DNA of 64,000 bases from Narthecium ossifragum (Eukaryota; Streptophyta; Magnoliopsida; Dioscoreales; Nartheciaceae), in contig OY986967.1 in assembly GCA_963920575.1 (NCBI GenBank), positions 13,448,061 through 13,512,060 of the forward strand. Reading direction: 5' to 3'. Positions 1 to 9,918 of the stretch are shown in pieces. The position numbers and the translations under genes are program-made. The notes under the pieces are model-generated. The model searched no databases, was not told where the DNA came from, and worked only from the letters and a program-made list of their open reading frames with translations. Position 1 is the stretch's first letter, and every line of letters begins with the position of its first letter.

Positions 1-796
1 CGGTGTTCGCCGGTATTCTAGGGCGCGACGATGCTTGAGCTCGTCGGGAACAGGTACGGGAAGGTCTTGGGACCTTTCTCGTGAGGTTTGATCGAAGGAT
101 CATCCTCTGGAAGTGGCGGAGCGGAGGAGGCCAGAAGATAGGAGTTCGCCGGAATTGGATCACTGCGATCCAGGCCTCAATCGTGGTCGTGGTTGGCCAC
201 GGTGGCTTTGGGGATGGACGCCGGTGCTTCCTCGATGGTTGGGAGAAGAAGAGGGCGTCGGACGTCGGTGTTGGGGTGGCGGCTTGGGGATGAGCCGACG
301 AAGCCGTGGATGAGTCGGGACGAAGGGTTGATGGCTTGGTGCTGAGCCGGGCGGGAGGTACGGGGTGAGCCGCGGCTCGAGGTGGGGGATGAGCCACGTG
401 GCTAAGCCGAGAGTGAGCCGAACCGGGAAGAGAGAGAAAACCAGGAGAAATTCTGGAAAAATATGAAAAAATAGGGAAAATTCTGGAAAAATCATGGAAA
501 GATAGGGGAAGGGTTTCACCCGGGTTTGGAGTTGAACTCGGAGTTACAATTGGAGTTGCTCTCGGAGTTGCAGTAGGAGTTGCAGTCGGAGTCATAACCC
601 GAGTTGACTCGGGGTTAGGCTCCGCAATCTGGGTTGCAGTAGGGGTCTGACTCGAAGTCTGAGTTAGCCTCGACCAACTATTGGAAATCCGCTCCAATTC
701 TCTGCTCTTGCGCTCTATCAAAGTTGAACAGAGGTTCAACTGGGCCTGCATAATCTTGAAATGATGCTCCCAACTTTCCTGGGGTACTCCGTACAT
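1..796 (-). CDS. ORF-A, partial: internal protein of the non-autonomous LTR-A family
   Basis: The ATG at 796 sits in a strong context (GCCACCATGT), about 50 nt after the PBS of this minus-strand element. The frame has no stop from there to position 1, giving at least 265 codons, so the end lies outside the window. The product starts MYGVPQESWEHH. Residues 8-45 are charged and amphipathic and could form a coiled coil. Residues of about 47-95 are Thr/Pro-rich, and an aromatic stretch (IFPIFSYFSRISP) follows at about 106-118. The rest is Pro, Arg and His rich. The diverged copy read from 13028 keeps the start, the helix and the aromatic stretch, which argues for a real protein. I recognise no domain. 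The helix could be a remnant of a gag N-terminus, since many plant Ty3/gypsy gags begin with a coiled coil (inference). Confidence 0.55.
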   Translation of the reverse strand, partial: MYGVPQESWEHHFKIMQAQLNLCSTLIERKSRELERISNSWSRLTQTSSQTPTATQIAEPNPESTRVMTPTATPTATPRATPIVTPSSTPNPGETLPLSFHDFSRIFPIFSYFSRISPGFLSLPGSAHSRLSHVAHPPPRAAAHPVPPARLSTKPSTLRPDSSTASSAHPQAATPTPTSDALFFSQPSRKHRRPSPKPPWPTTTTIEAWIAVIQFRRTPIFWPPPLRHFQRMILRSNLTRKVPRPSRTCSRRAQASSRPRIPANT

Positions 797-845
797 GGTG
801 GCGAAGTTTCCAGTAGGGTCTGAACCGCACAGTCGGTGGAACGGA

Positions 846-857
846 GCTCTGATACCA
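846..857 (-). promoter_or_regulatory. Primer binding site (tRNA-iMet type) of the left LTR-A element
   Basis: On the minus strand this reads TGGTATCAGAGC, the classical plant initiator-Met PBS. It lies three bases after the LTR end (ACA, then ACT). It shows that 861 onward is the 5' LTR and 1-845 the internal region. Confidence 0.9.
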
Positions 858-1181
858 AGTTGTTACGAGCGGTCTACTCGTGATCCTCTCATAATGGGTC
901 TCTACTGCTGATACGAGTCGATCCGACTCGACCAACTGGACCCGAACCCAGAAGAGGAACCAAGCTGGTTCAACCTCTTTCCTAGTTTGACTTGGACTTC
1001 CCTAGTTCAAACTAGAGTATTTAATTAGTATTTATCATTAGTCTTTTATTGAGTCCTAATTGATTGTTAGGAATTAATTAAGAGTCCCTTTGAGTTAGGA
1101 AGTTGAGTTGAGTCAGGAACCTTATTACTTGCTAATTAAGCAAGGGGGTTTTCTAGTGGATTAGGACTCTGTCAAGGTCTC

Positions 1182-1188
1182 TATAAAA
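1182..1188 (+). promoter_or_regulatory. TATA box of LTR-A
   Basis: CTCTATAAAAGGACC is repeated at the same place in every LTR-A and LTR-B copy seen here, about 270 bp from the LTR start. A conserved block (TAGTAGTTTGTATTAGG) follows it, probably around the transcription start. Confidence 0.7.
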
Positions 1189-1400
1189 GGACCTTAGTAG
1201 TTTGTATTAGGTTATGCATGAGATGAATGATTAAGAGTAATTAGTAGAATATCATAGGAGTAGAATATCATAGGAGTAGAAGTAAAGTAGATTCCACCCG
1301 AAATCCACCATAGATCCATCTTCTTCCCCGTCGGTCATCTTCTCCGCAGCCGGCATCGCCTTCACCTTCAATTTCTCTCTCCCCGTCACTTTCTCTCTCC

Positions 1401-1441
1401 GCCACGTCATCGACCCCACCGCCACGTCAGCGCCACGTCAC
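1401..1441 (+). promoter_or_regulatory. Three GCCACGTCA motifs in the LTR-A leader
   Basis: GCCACGTCA occurs at 1401, 1421 and 1432, about 215 bp downstream of the TATA box. CCACGTCA resembles plant bZIP binding sites (C/G-box hybrid). The motifs recur in other LTR-A copies, for example near 3388-3423, 10731-10752, 13910-13930 and 54636-54667. A role in expression is inference. Confidence 0.4.
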
Positions 1442-2770
1442 CCGCACTATTCATCGTCTCCCTCCTCAAGCCGTACCCTCGCTCCCGCCGATCTCCACCG
1501 CCGTTCCCTCTCCGGCCACCCCCGTCGCCAACCAAGACCTCCAACGCCTTCCCCTGAGCCTCACGACTTCTCCAAGCCGCTCCTCCACCTCCGTCGTCTC
1601 CTTCGACGTCTTCCCCGGCCAACCCAAGTTCACAGCCACCGTCCGTCGTCCACGACACGACCCCGTTCTCACCCCAAACCCTTCCTAAACCCTTCCTTGT
1701 CTCCCCACGATCCTTCCCGACGTCCCAAGGACCCCCGCCGAGCCTCCCTCGTCGTTCCCAACGCCGGGCGACCCTACCTTCACCGCCGTCTTCACCAGAT
1801 CCGCCCGAACCGCCACCCATCTTCCAGATCCGAGCCGGTAGGTCTCATCCCCACCGCCAGGCGACCCTTCCTGGACGTATCCCGACCGCCGCCGCCATCC
1901 CTATCGCCGGCGATCCCTCCGGTGACCCCTCAGCCCTTAGATCCGATCCCCCTGACTCAGCCCAATCCAACCCACTTGATTCAACCCAGCCTAATCCGGT
2001 TCAGCCAGCCAGTTGATTCAGACTCAGCTCACTCTGATTTGGTTCAGCCACTTAACCCACTCCTAGCCGTTTCAGCCAAGCCACTTAGCCCAATCCGAGC
2101 CAGATTCAATTCCAAGAGCCAATCAACCAATCCAGACTTGACCCAGTCGAGTCCTACCCCAATCTGAGCCAGATCTGAACCAGATTCGATCCAGCTTCAG
2201 CCCATTGGACTCAAATCAAGTCCGATCAGGGCGATTCTGATCGATTGGAGCAGTAGAGACCCATTACGAGAGGATCACGAGTAGACCGCTCGTAACAACT
2301 GCTCCAATCGATCAGAATCGGCCTGATCGGACTTGATTTGAGTCCAATTGGCTGAATCTGGATCGAATCTGGTTCAGATCTGGCTCAGATTGGGGTAGAA
2401 CTCAACTGGGTCAAGTCTGGATTGGTTGATTGGCTCTTGGAATTGAATCTGGCTCGGATTGGGCTAAGTGGCTTGGCTGAAACGGCTAGGAGTGGGTTAA
2501 GTGGCTGAGCCAATTTGATTGGGCTGAACCGGAGTTGATCCAAGGGGCTGTGGTTCGCCGGAGTAGATCGCCGGCGTAGGGACGGCGGCGGCGGTCGGGG
2601 TAGTGGCAGGAAGCGTCGCCTGGAGGTGGGGAAGAGTTCCAACGGAGTGGATCTGGGAGATGGGTGGCGGATCGGCCGGATCTGGGGGAGACGGCGGTGA
2701 AGGTTGGGTCGGCCGGCGTCGGGGATGACAACGGGTAGCTCAGCGGGGCATGGGAAAGGTCGGAATCGGG

Positions 2771-2885
2771 ATTAACAATGTGCGCATACCAGAGCAGCCG
2801 TGCAACTGAAAAGAGTTGCTCATCAGGGAAGTCATCCATAATTGGTGGCTCATTTTCCGCTACTTCCACCATCAACCTTGATAGG
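2771..2885 (-). pseudogene. Ath1 pol fragment between RNase H and integrase
   Basis: The translation contains PPIMDDFPDEQLFSVARL and WYAHIVN, matching the linker that precedes the integrase zinc domain in Ath2 (19880-20010) and Ath4 (57870-57950). It is continuous with the RNase H at 4243 once the solo LTR at 2886-4237 is discounted. At its low end it fuses to LTR-A sequence, so no integrase residues remain. Confidence 0.85.
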
Positions 2886-4237
2886 TGATACGAGTCGATC
2901 CGACTCGACCAACTGGATCCGAACCCAGAAGAGGAACCAAACTGGTTCAGCCTCTTTCCTAGTTTGACTTGGACTTCCCTAGTTCAAACTAAAGTATTTA
3001 ATTAGTATTTATCATTAGTCTTTTATTGAGTCCTAGTTGATTGTTAGGAATTAATTAAGAGTCCCTTTGAGTTAGGAAGTTGAGTTGAGTCAGAAACCTT
3101 ATTACTTGCTAATTAAGCAAGGGGGTTTTCTAGTGGATTAGGACTCTGTCAGGTCTCTATAAAAGGACCTTAGTAGTTTGTATTAGGTTATGATGATGAA
3201 TAATGAGATGAATGATTAAGAGTTGTTGATAAATTATCATAGGAGTAGAATATCATAGGAGTAGAAGTAAAGTAGATTCCACCATATATCTACCATATAT
3301 CCACCTTCTTCCCCGTCGGTCATCTTCCCCGCAGTCGGCACCACCCCCACCAGTGTTTCTCTTTCCCCCGTCACTTTCTCTCTCCGCCACGTCAGCGCCC
3401 CACCGCCACGTCAGCGCCACGTCACCCGCACTATTCATCGTCTCCCTCCTCAAGCCGTACCCTCTCTCCCGCCGATCTCCACCGCCGTTCCCTCTCCGGC
3501 CACCCCCGTCGCCACCTAAACCCTCCATCGTCTTCCCCTAAGCCTCACGACTCCGGACAGCACCCTTACTACGTCCTTCACCGTCTCCGGCGCCATCCCC
3601 GGCAGACCCGACCTTCATCCTCACTGCCATCACCCGCGTCCGTCCCCGATTTCACCCTTAAACCCTCCTAAAACCTTCCTTGTCTCTCTACGACCCTTTC
3701 CCGACCATCTTCTCGACGTCCCAAGCCCCAGCAGAGCTCCCTCATCGTCCCCGACGCCGGTGAACCCAAACCCCCGCCGTCCATCTCCCAGATCCGTCCG
3801 ATCCGCCACCTACCTCACCGATCCGAGTCGGTAGATCTCATCCCCACCTCCAGGCGACCCTTCCTGGAAGTATCCCGACCGCAGCCGCCGTCCCTACGCC
3901 GGCGATCTACTCCGGCGAACCACGGCCCTTGGATCAACTCCGGTTCAGCCCAACCAAGTTGGCTCAGCCAACTCTAACTTGGTTCAGCCACTTAACCCAC
4001 TCCTAGCCGTTTCTGCCAAGCCACTTAGCCCAATCCGAGCCAGATTCAATTCCAAGAGCCAATCAACCAATCCAGACTTGACCCAGTCGAGTCCTACCCT
4101 AATCTGAGCCAGATCTGAACCAGACTCGATCCAGCTTCAGCCCATTGGACTCAAATCAAGTCCGATCAGGCCGATTCTGATCGATTGGAGCAGTAGAGAC
4201 CCATTACGAGAGGATCAATTGTAGACCGCTCGTAACA
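2886..4237 (+). mobile_element. Solo LTR-A with TSD ATAGG
   Basis: The 1352-bp LTR runs from TGATACGAGTCG to CTCGTAACA with perfect ATAGG repeats at 2881-2885 and 4238-4242. It interrupts Ath1 pol between RNase H and the integrase linker. The uninterrupted sequence is visible at 20000 in Ath2. Confidence 0.95.
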
Positions 4238-4242
4238 ATAGG

Positions 4243-4580
4243 TGATCAGCGACAATGTTCTCCATGCCCTTTTTATCTTTGATGGAGATATCGAATTCCT
4301 GTAAGATTAATATCCAACGAATTAGGCGCGCCTTAGCATCCTTCTTGGTTAGAAGGTACTTAAGCGCGGCATGATCAGTGAAAATAGTGATAGGGGAACC
4401 AATCAAATAAGCACGAAACTTGTCTAATGCAAAGACTATAGCCAATAGTTCTTTCTCAGTGGTAGAATAATTCATCTGTGCATTATTCAAGGTTCGTCTA
4501 GCATAATGAATAACATGAGGTTTACCATCTTTTCGCTGTCCTAAAACAGCTCCTACAGCAAAATCACTTGCATCACACAT
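4243..4580 (-). pseudogene. Ath1 RNase H fragment
   Basis: This is the RNase H domain of an Athila polyprotein, which would degrade the RNA template during reverse transcription. Recognisable blocks on the minus strand are [16 protein letters not shown] with the first catalytic Asp, [16 protein letters not shown] with the catalytic Glu, [11 protein letters not shown] with the second Asp, and [13 protein letters not shown] at the end. The frame is open, but the fragment begins abruptly at 4580, where LTR-B starts. The roughly 100 residues that should join it to the RT at 6460 are absent. Confidence 0.9.
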
Positions 4581-5408
4581 TGATACGAGGTCGAACCGAG
4601 CCATTCCAAGAAGGGACCCACGTCCTTGCTTGGATGGGCCCACGCCAAGGAGTTGGCTGCACCCAAGTCCCTTTGGGCGTTCTAAGCTCAGCCGGCCAAA
4701 GGAATCCTATTCCTAGCTGGTTTGCTTACTTAGTTGATTTCCTAGTTAGTAGTTATCTTGATTGAGTCAGTTTCCTAAATTGAGTTCAGTTTATGGTTTG
4801 CTTAAATCAGTTCCTATTATGAGTACTTGTTATTAGGAAGTTGAGATAAGATTGAGTCTTATTAGGAAAGTCTGGTTACTTCCTGATTAAAGCAAGGTAG
4901 TATTCAGGTTGTAGTAGAACTCTCTTGAGGCCTCTATAAAAGGACCTCCATAGCTTGTAATTATGCATGGACGAATTTATGAGAGTTATTATTTAGTAGA
5001 GATAAATCCTAGGAGTAGAAGTAATATAGGAGTAGCTGTAACCTAGTTTCCTCATAATCCACCAGCCACCTTCATCTCTCTCTACAGCCGGTTCTTCTCC
5101 ATCACCGGTCTCCTTCTCCGCTGCCGTCCACTCCTCCGCCACCATCATCACCACTACCAGCCATCACCCACGTTCTCCAAGGCTTGGATCTCCAAGAGAA
5201 GCCAGCCAACCATTGAGGAAGCTGCAAGGTAATCCTCTTCCTCATCCGTCTCTCTCCTCCGGTTTTCAGCCTTCCTTGTCGAATACCTAGGGTGCTTCTC
5301 CTAAAACCCTAAAGGTATATCTCGACCTAGCCATAGCTTTGGCTAAGGAGGAGCCGAGACTAGGCAAGAGACCAGATACGAAAGCCCTAGAGAAGGTGCA
5401 TGGTATCA
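4581..5408 (+). mobile_element. LTR-B, plus orientation, 5' LTR of a truncated element
   Basis: It begins TGATACGAGGTCGAACC and ends GCATGGTATCA, followed at 5412 by a PBS, so it is a 5' LTR. The TATA box CTCTATAAAAGGACC lies near 4934. The leader contains AAAACCCTAAAGG near 5305-5317. Its left edge (CACAT) finds no duplicate beyond 5408 or 6459. Confidence 0.85.
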
Positions 5409-5582
5409 ACTTGGTATCAGAGCTCCGTTCCGCGGAGTGTGCCGCCAAAGCCTTCCGGAAGCTACTCTGATGGCAGGAGTACCAGCCTATCCTATACCGC
5501 CATCTATGATACCCCTACCATATCATCATCTACCTCCACCCTATGCAGCCTACAATGCCTGAAGGCACCATGAAGTGACTTT
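5409..5582 (+). other. Internal stub of an LTR-B element: PBS and short ORF-B start
   Basis: The PBS TGGTATCAGAGC is at 5412-5423. An ATG at 5470 opens a 30-codon frame (MAGVPAYPIPPSMIPL...) that stops at 5560-5562. It is Pro/Tyr-rich like the long ORF-B at 27069-28583, which also starts MAG soon after its PBS, so this is a truncated relative of that gene. The stub ends directly at an inverted LTR-B. Confidence 0.7.
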
Positions 5583-6459
5583 TGATACGATGCACCTTCT
5601 CAAGGGCTTTCGTACCGGGTCTCTTGCCTTATCTCAGATCCTCTTTAGCCAAATCTATGGCTAGGTCGAGAGATACCTTTAGGGTTTTAGGAGAAGGACC
5701 CTAGGTATTCGACGAGGAAGACGAAGACTAGAGGAGGAGACGGATGAGAAGAGGGATACCTTGCAGCTCCTCTAGGGTTGGCTGGCTTCTCTTGGAGATC
5801 CAAGCCTTGGAGAACGTGGTGGAGGGAAGCACAACAGCCAAGGGGACGCCGGGGACTTGGGGTTGGACGGCGGAGGTGGCTGGTAGCGGCGGTGATGATA
5901 GTGGCGAAGGAGTGGACGGCAGCGGAGAAGGAGACCGGTGATGGAGGACCGGCTGTAGAGAGAGATGAAGGTGGCTAGTGGATTATGAGGAAACTATGTT
6001 ACAGCTACTCCTATATTACTTCTACTCCTAGGATTTATCTCTACTAAATAATAACTCTCACAAATTCGTCCATGCATAATTACAAGCTATGGAGGTCCTT
6101 TTATAGAGGCCTCAAGAGAGTTCTACTACAACTAGAGAACTACCTTGCTTTAATCAGCAAGTAACCATACTTTCCTACTAAGACTCAATCATAACTCAAA
6201 CTTTCTGATTACTAGGACTCTTAATAGGAACTAATAAAGCAAATCATAAACTGAACTCAAACTAGGAAACTGACTCAATCAAGATAATTACTAACTAGGA
6301 AATCATCTAAGTAAGCAAACCAGCTAGGAATAGGATTCCTTTGGCTGGCTGAGCTTAGAACGCCCAAAGGGACTTGGGTGCAGCCAACTCCTTGGCGTGG
6401 GCCCATCCAAGTAAGGACGTGGGTCCCTTCTTGGAATGGCTCGGTTCGACCTCGTATCA
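5583..6459 (-). mobile_element. LTR-B, minus orientation, inverted partner of 4581-5408
   Basis: The 877-bp LTR has its TG end at 6459 (CTCGTATCA) and its CA end at 5583 (TGATACGATGC). The flanks ACTTT (5578-5582) and AGTTT (6460-6464) differ at one base, so a mutated TSD is possible but not convincing. Next to its 3' end there is no PBS, so it is a 3' or solo LTR. Together with 4581-5408 it forms an inverted repeat with a 174-bp spacer. Confidence 0.85.
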
Positions 6460-7413
6460 AGTTTTCCCAATTAAGCACAAGGTGCTTCTCTTCACACCTG
6501 ACCAAGACTCTCTTTAAGTTTGGCAAGCATGCATCAAAAGTATTACCAAATACAGTCAAATCATCCATATATACTTTCATACATTCCTCGATCATATCAG
6601 CAAACATACTCATCATACAACACTGAAAAGTAGCAGGAGCATTACATAATCCAAATGACATTCTACGGAAAGCATAAGTACCAAAAGGACATGTAAAAGT
6701 AGTTTTTCCTGATCCTCTAAATCAATCTCAATCTGATAATATCCAGAATAACCATCAAGAAAACAATAAAAAGGATGTCCAGCTATTTTCTCTAAAATCT
6801 GATCTAAGAACGGTAATGGAAAGTGATCCTTACGGGTGGCAGCATTCAATTTTCTATAATCTATGCTCATGCGCCATCCTGTCACCAACTTAGTGGGGAC
6901 AAAGTCTCCACTTTCATTTTCAACAACAGTGACACCAGATTTTTTAGGCACAACCTGTGTAGGACTCACCCATTTGCTATCAGCAATAGGGTAGATGATC
7001 CCTGCATCTAATAATTTCAACACTTCGGTTTTTACTACCTCTTTCATTGTAGGGTTCAACCTACGCTGAGGATCCCTACGAGATACAACCCCTTGTTCAA
7101 GATTAATCATATGGGAACATATCAAGGGACTAATACCTTTCAGATCTGCTATACTCCATCCAATAGCTGATTTATGCTCATTTAAAATGCTAAGTAATTT
7201 CTCACCTTGCTTTGTAGTTAATGCTGAAGAAATAATAACTGGGTATGTATCACCTGGACCAAGATAGGCGTGCTTCAATCCTTGAGGAAGCGGCTTCAGG
7301 TCCAGCTTGGGCGGCTCTATTGATGATGGTGTTGGTGGCTGTCCTCTTTCTGGCAGTTCTTCAAACTTTGGATTCCATGGCCCTGCAAAGAACAATGTTC
7401 CAAATTTATACAC
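6460..7413 (-). pseudogene. Ath1 reverse transcriptase (frameshifted, C-terminus missing)
   Basis: The RT would copy the element RNA into DNA. Reading downward, the linker (LGPGDTYPVIISS, then HKSAIGWSIADLKGI) leads into the RT core: RRLNPTMKEVVKTEVLKLLD, DSKWVSPTQVVPKKSG, WRMSIDYRKLNAATRKDHFP, then DGYSGYYQIEIDLEDQEK. A one-base loss near 6712 shifts the frame. The domain continues from 6661 as MSFGLCNAPATFQ and VYMDDLTVFG, the catalytic YMDD motif being intact. It ends at LVLNWE, where LTR-B begins. The thumb and connection region up to RNase H is deleted. Confidence 0.92.
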
Positions 7414-8216
7414 ATACCATCATCATCCACATTTTCATCCAAATCTAATTCAAGAGAATTAATTTCAGTTGTAGCAAACTTCTCTTCAGTGAGCAAATCA
7501 ATCTGGTAAGTCTGCTGGCATTCATCATCCTCATCAGACTGCTTAGCAACATTAAAAACATTAATTTCTAAAGTCATATTCCCAAAAGTTAACTTCATTA
7601 AACCATTCCTGCAATTAATTATAGCATTAGCAGTAGCAAGAAACGGTCTACCTAAAATAATAGGAATTCTAGAATCAGCAGTTACTACAGCCTGAGTATC
7701 CAAGACTAAGAAATCAACAGGATAATAAAATTTATCTATTTGAACAAGCACATCCTCAACTACTCCTCGTGGAGTTTTCGTGGATCTATTCGCCAATTGC
7801 AAAATCACAGGTGTCGACTTAATCTGTCCTAAACCAAGTTGCAAGTAAACAGAATATGGCATCAATTTAACACTTGCACCAAGATCTAGTAAAGCTTGTC
7901 CTACTTCATGCTCTCCAATGAAACAAGACACAGTAGGACAGCCAGGATCCTTATATTTAGGAGGAATCCTATGCTGAAGCAATGCACTAACCTGCTCTGT
8001 TAAAAATGCAGTTTTCTTTACATTATATCGTCTCTTCATAGTGCATAAATCTTTAATCACTTTAGCATATGTAGGAATTTGTTTAATAACATGCAAAAGA
8101 GGAAGGTTTACCTTAACCTGCCGAAGATGCTCCAAAATCTCGCTGTTGGGCTCCATAGTAAATTTAGTGGATTTCAATGCCTGAGGGAAAGAAAGGGACA
8201 TGTACCTTAAAGTCAC
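7317..8216 (-). pseudogene. Ath1 aspartic protease region
   Basis: This is the retropepsin-like protease that would cut the Gag-Pol polyprotein. The frame contains IPPKYKDPGCPTVSCFIG and then GQALLDLGASVKLMPYSVY. DLGA is the catalytic triad in the form usual for Athila elements. RIPIILGRPFLATANAIINC follows, with the conserved ILGRPFL. An acidic tail leads towards RT. The RT frame starts in another register near 7400, so there is one more frameshift. The protein is about 300 codons and overlaps the zinc-knuckle frame near 8164-8216, another sign of decay. Confidence 0.88.
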
Positions 8217-8916
8217 CTAGTGTAGGGCCATCTGGATGATCGGTCTCTACATGGTCCTCCTCAATTCGGTCCTCTTCTTCAATAGCAATAGGAGATTCGG
8301 TGGGCTCTTTGGAAGGGCTTTTTGTTGTTTTCCCGCTTGTAGTTACGGCGTTCATCTCCTTCACATTATTTTGCTCAGCACTAGATACCTGCGTTTGTTG
8401 AGGTTGAGCTGGGAACTTCCCTCGTTCATGCACGCTCAAAGAATTGATCAGCTTTGTGATCTGGCTCTTGATCTCCTGAACATCCTCCTTTCTTTCCTTG
8501 GATTCCTGCACAATCATGGATTTCAATTCCTGTAAACTGTCATTAAATGTAGGCCTAGGAAAACCAGATGTATTATAAGGAGGGTTAGAAAAAGGTTTAT
8601 TTGATGGTGGTTGATGATGCTCGTTGCTTTGTGGAGCGTTCGACTTCCAACTGAAGCTTGGATGCTCTCGCCATCCTGGATTATACGTCTCTGAATAGGG
8701 AGTGTACGGCCTCCTGAATCCGCCTACAACGTTGCAATGCTCGTCGTACACAACTCTCATCTCAGCATAGGTGGGGCAATCATCAATCTGGTGGTCCGCG
8801 CCTTGACAGATCGCACACGGCCCAGCTGGCTTTGTAGGTTCATTATATGGAGAGGTTTGGGCTGCCATCATATCTTTGGTCTTTAATAGCTCCAACTCCC
8901 TTGTTAGACTCTCCAC
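8164..8916 (-). pseudogene. Ath1 gag C-terminal part with CCHC zinc knuckle
   Basis: The nucleocapsid part of gag would bind the element RNA. CAICQGADHQIDDC fits the C-x2-C-x4-H-x4-C zinc knuckle, near residue 35. After it come KPYTP-like, Pro/Ser/Asn-rich and Gln-rich segments, a helix (QELKSMIVQESKERKEDVQ) and an acidic stretch before the protease. The frame is separated from the main gag at 9001 by a stop. Confidence 0.85.
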
Positions 8917-9000
8917 TTTAGCCTTGAGTGCATCCTCCTCCCGCAGCTGATAAATTCCTCCACCTGGTTGCTGCGGTGGTGGTCTGGCCCTGTTTTTACT

Positions 9001-9861
9001 TTATGTTGCAATCGGTCCAGTCCACCATGTATGAGCTTTCTCAGCAAGCTCAGTCAAGTATTCAATTGCTGCATCAGGATCTTTTTGCAAAAATTCACCA
9101 TTGCACATCATCTCAACAAATTGACGTTCTCTAACAGTTAAACCATCATAGAAATAACTAACAAGACGCCAACTTTCATATCCATGATGAGGACATAAAT
9201 TCAACATGTCTTTAAATCGTTCCCACGCCTGATACAAAGTTTCACTATCCTTCTGTGTGAAGATCGAAATCTGTCTCTTAAGTGCATTGGTTTTGTGTTG
9301 TGCGAAATACTTGTTGAAAAATATCTGTGTCATTTTAGCCCAAGATCCTATAGATCGTGGCCTCAAGGAATATAACCAACTCTTTGCTCTATCCTTCAGT
9401 GAGAAGGGAAAAAACTTAATTCGGATCACATCTAGTGCACCTTGTTGGCTATGGAAGGTCGCTACTACTTCCTCAAACTCCCTAATATGCACATATGGAA
9501 TTTCATTTTCCATCCCATGAAAGGTAGGAAGCAACTGAATCATGCCAGGTTTAAAGGCAACATGTGCTGCATTAGGTGGAAACATGATGCATGAAGGTGT
9601 AGCAGTGCGTGTGGGGTGCAAATATTCTTGAAAACTCCTAGGAGCTTGTTCTTCCACGTGCTCAGCCATAATGAAAGTATGATGTGAAGTTTGTGACTGT
9701 GCGTCAAAGAGATCAGCAATATATGTCTCACTATCAGAAGTTTCAGAATCACCCTCGAGACGTCTAGCAAATCTGCCTAGTTCGTCTCTATACCGAGGCA
9801 TACACCAACAAACACGCAATCCAAAAGATGCAAACCAACTAAAGAAAATAGGCAAAAACAA
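9001..9861 (-). pseudogene. Ath1 gag (capsid part)
   Basis: This is the Athila-type Gag core that would form the virus-like particle. Family landmarks are RYRDELGRFARRLEGDSE near the start, EYLHPTRTATPSCIMFPP, then MIQLLPTFHGMENEIPYVHI, followed by FPFSLKDRAKSWLYSL, NKYFAQHKTNALKRQI, LCPHHGYESWRLVSYFYDGL and DAAIEYLTELAEKAHTWW. The true start is probably the Met at CMPRYRDELGRF (near 9800). The frame is intact for about 286 codons and ends with a stop at 9001, where the original frame should have run on into the zinc knuckle. Confidence 0.9.
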
Positions 9862-9918
9862 TAATTGAAACTAAGTTTACTAACTAAAACCGAATAAAAG
9901 AAAACAATCCTAAATAGA

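Larger units (their letters stand above)
909..2297 (+). mobile_element. Solo LTR-A with TSD ACTGC
   Basis: The 1389-bp LTR begins TGATACGAGTCG and ends CTCGTAACA. ACTGC at 904-908 and 2298-2302 is a perfect TSD, so this is one insertion reduced to a single LTR by recombination. The target was another LTR-A in opposite orientation, and the two now form a large imperfect inverted repeat. It holds a TATA box at 1182-1188 and a CACGTCA-rich leader. Open frames inside it, such as 1697-2167, are GC-rich shadows with no family resemblance. Confidence 0.95.
861..2770 (-). mobile_element. 5' LTR-A of the left element, split by a solo LTR-A and truncated at 2770
   Basis: The LTR reads backward from its 3' end (TGTTACGAGCGG at 861-872) to 908, is interrupted by the solo LTR at 909-2297, and resumes at 2303. 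It stops near 2770, about half way through, where it is joined directly to Athila integrase sequence. No TSD or LTR terminus exists at that junction, so a deletion or illegitimate recombination joined the two. The missing half would contain its promoter. Confidence 0.85.

Noticed and set aside
160..935. Shorter minus-strand frames at 160-519 and 678-935
   Set aside because: They overlap the longer continuous frame from 796, which shares its start and protein pattern with the second copy at 13028; these are shadows.
1697..2167. Proline-rich frame of 156 codons and similar GC-rich frames in LTR-A, LTR-B and LTR-D
   Set aside because: They lie inside LTRs, occur in several phases on both strands, and are not preserved between copies. 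They are by-products of CG-rich sequence.
5300..5320. Interstitial telomeric repeat
   Set aside because: Only one AAACCCTAAA unit per copy, not a tandem TTTAGGG array.
4581..6459. DNA transposon or MITE with long terminal inverted repeats
   Set aside because: Both arms are complete LTR-B copies with a PBS beside one of them; no transposase and no consistent TSD.
5578..6464. TSD ACTTT/AGTTT for the minus LTR-B
   Set aside because: One mismatch in five bases, and the flanking host sequences do not join into continuous Athila pol; chance similarity is likely.
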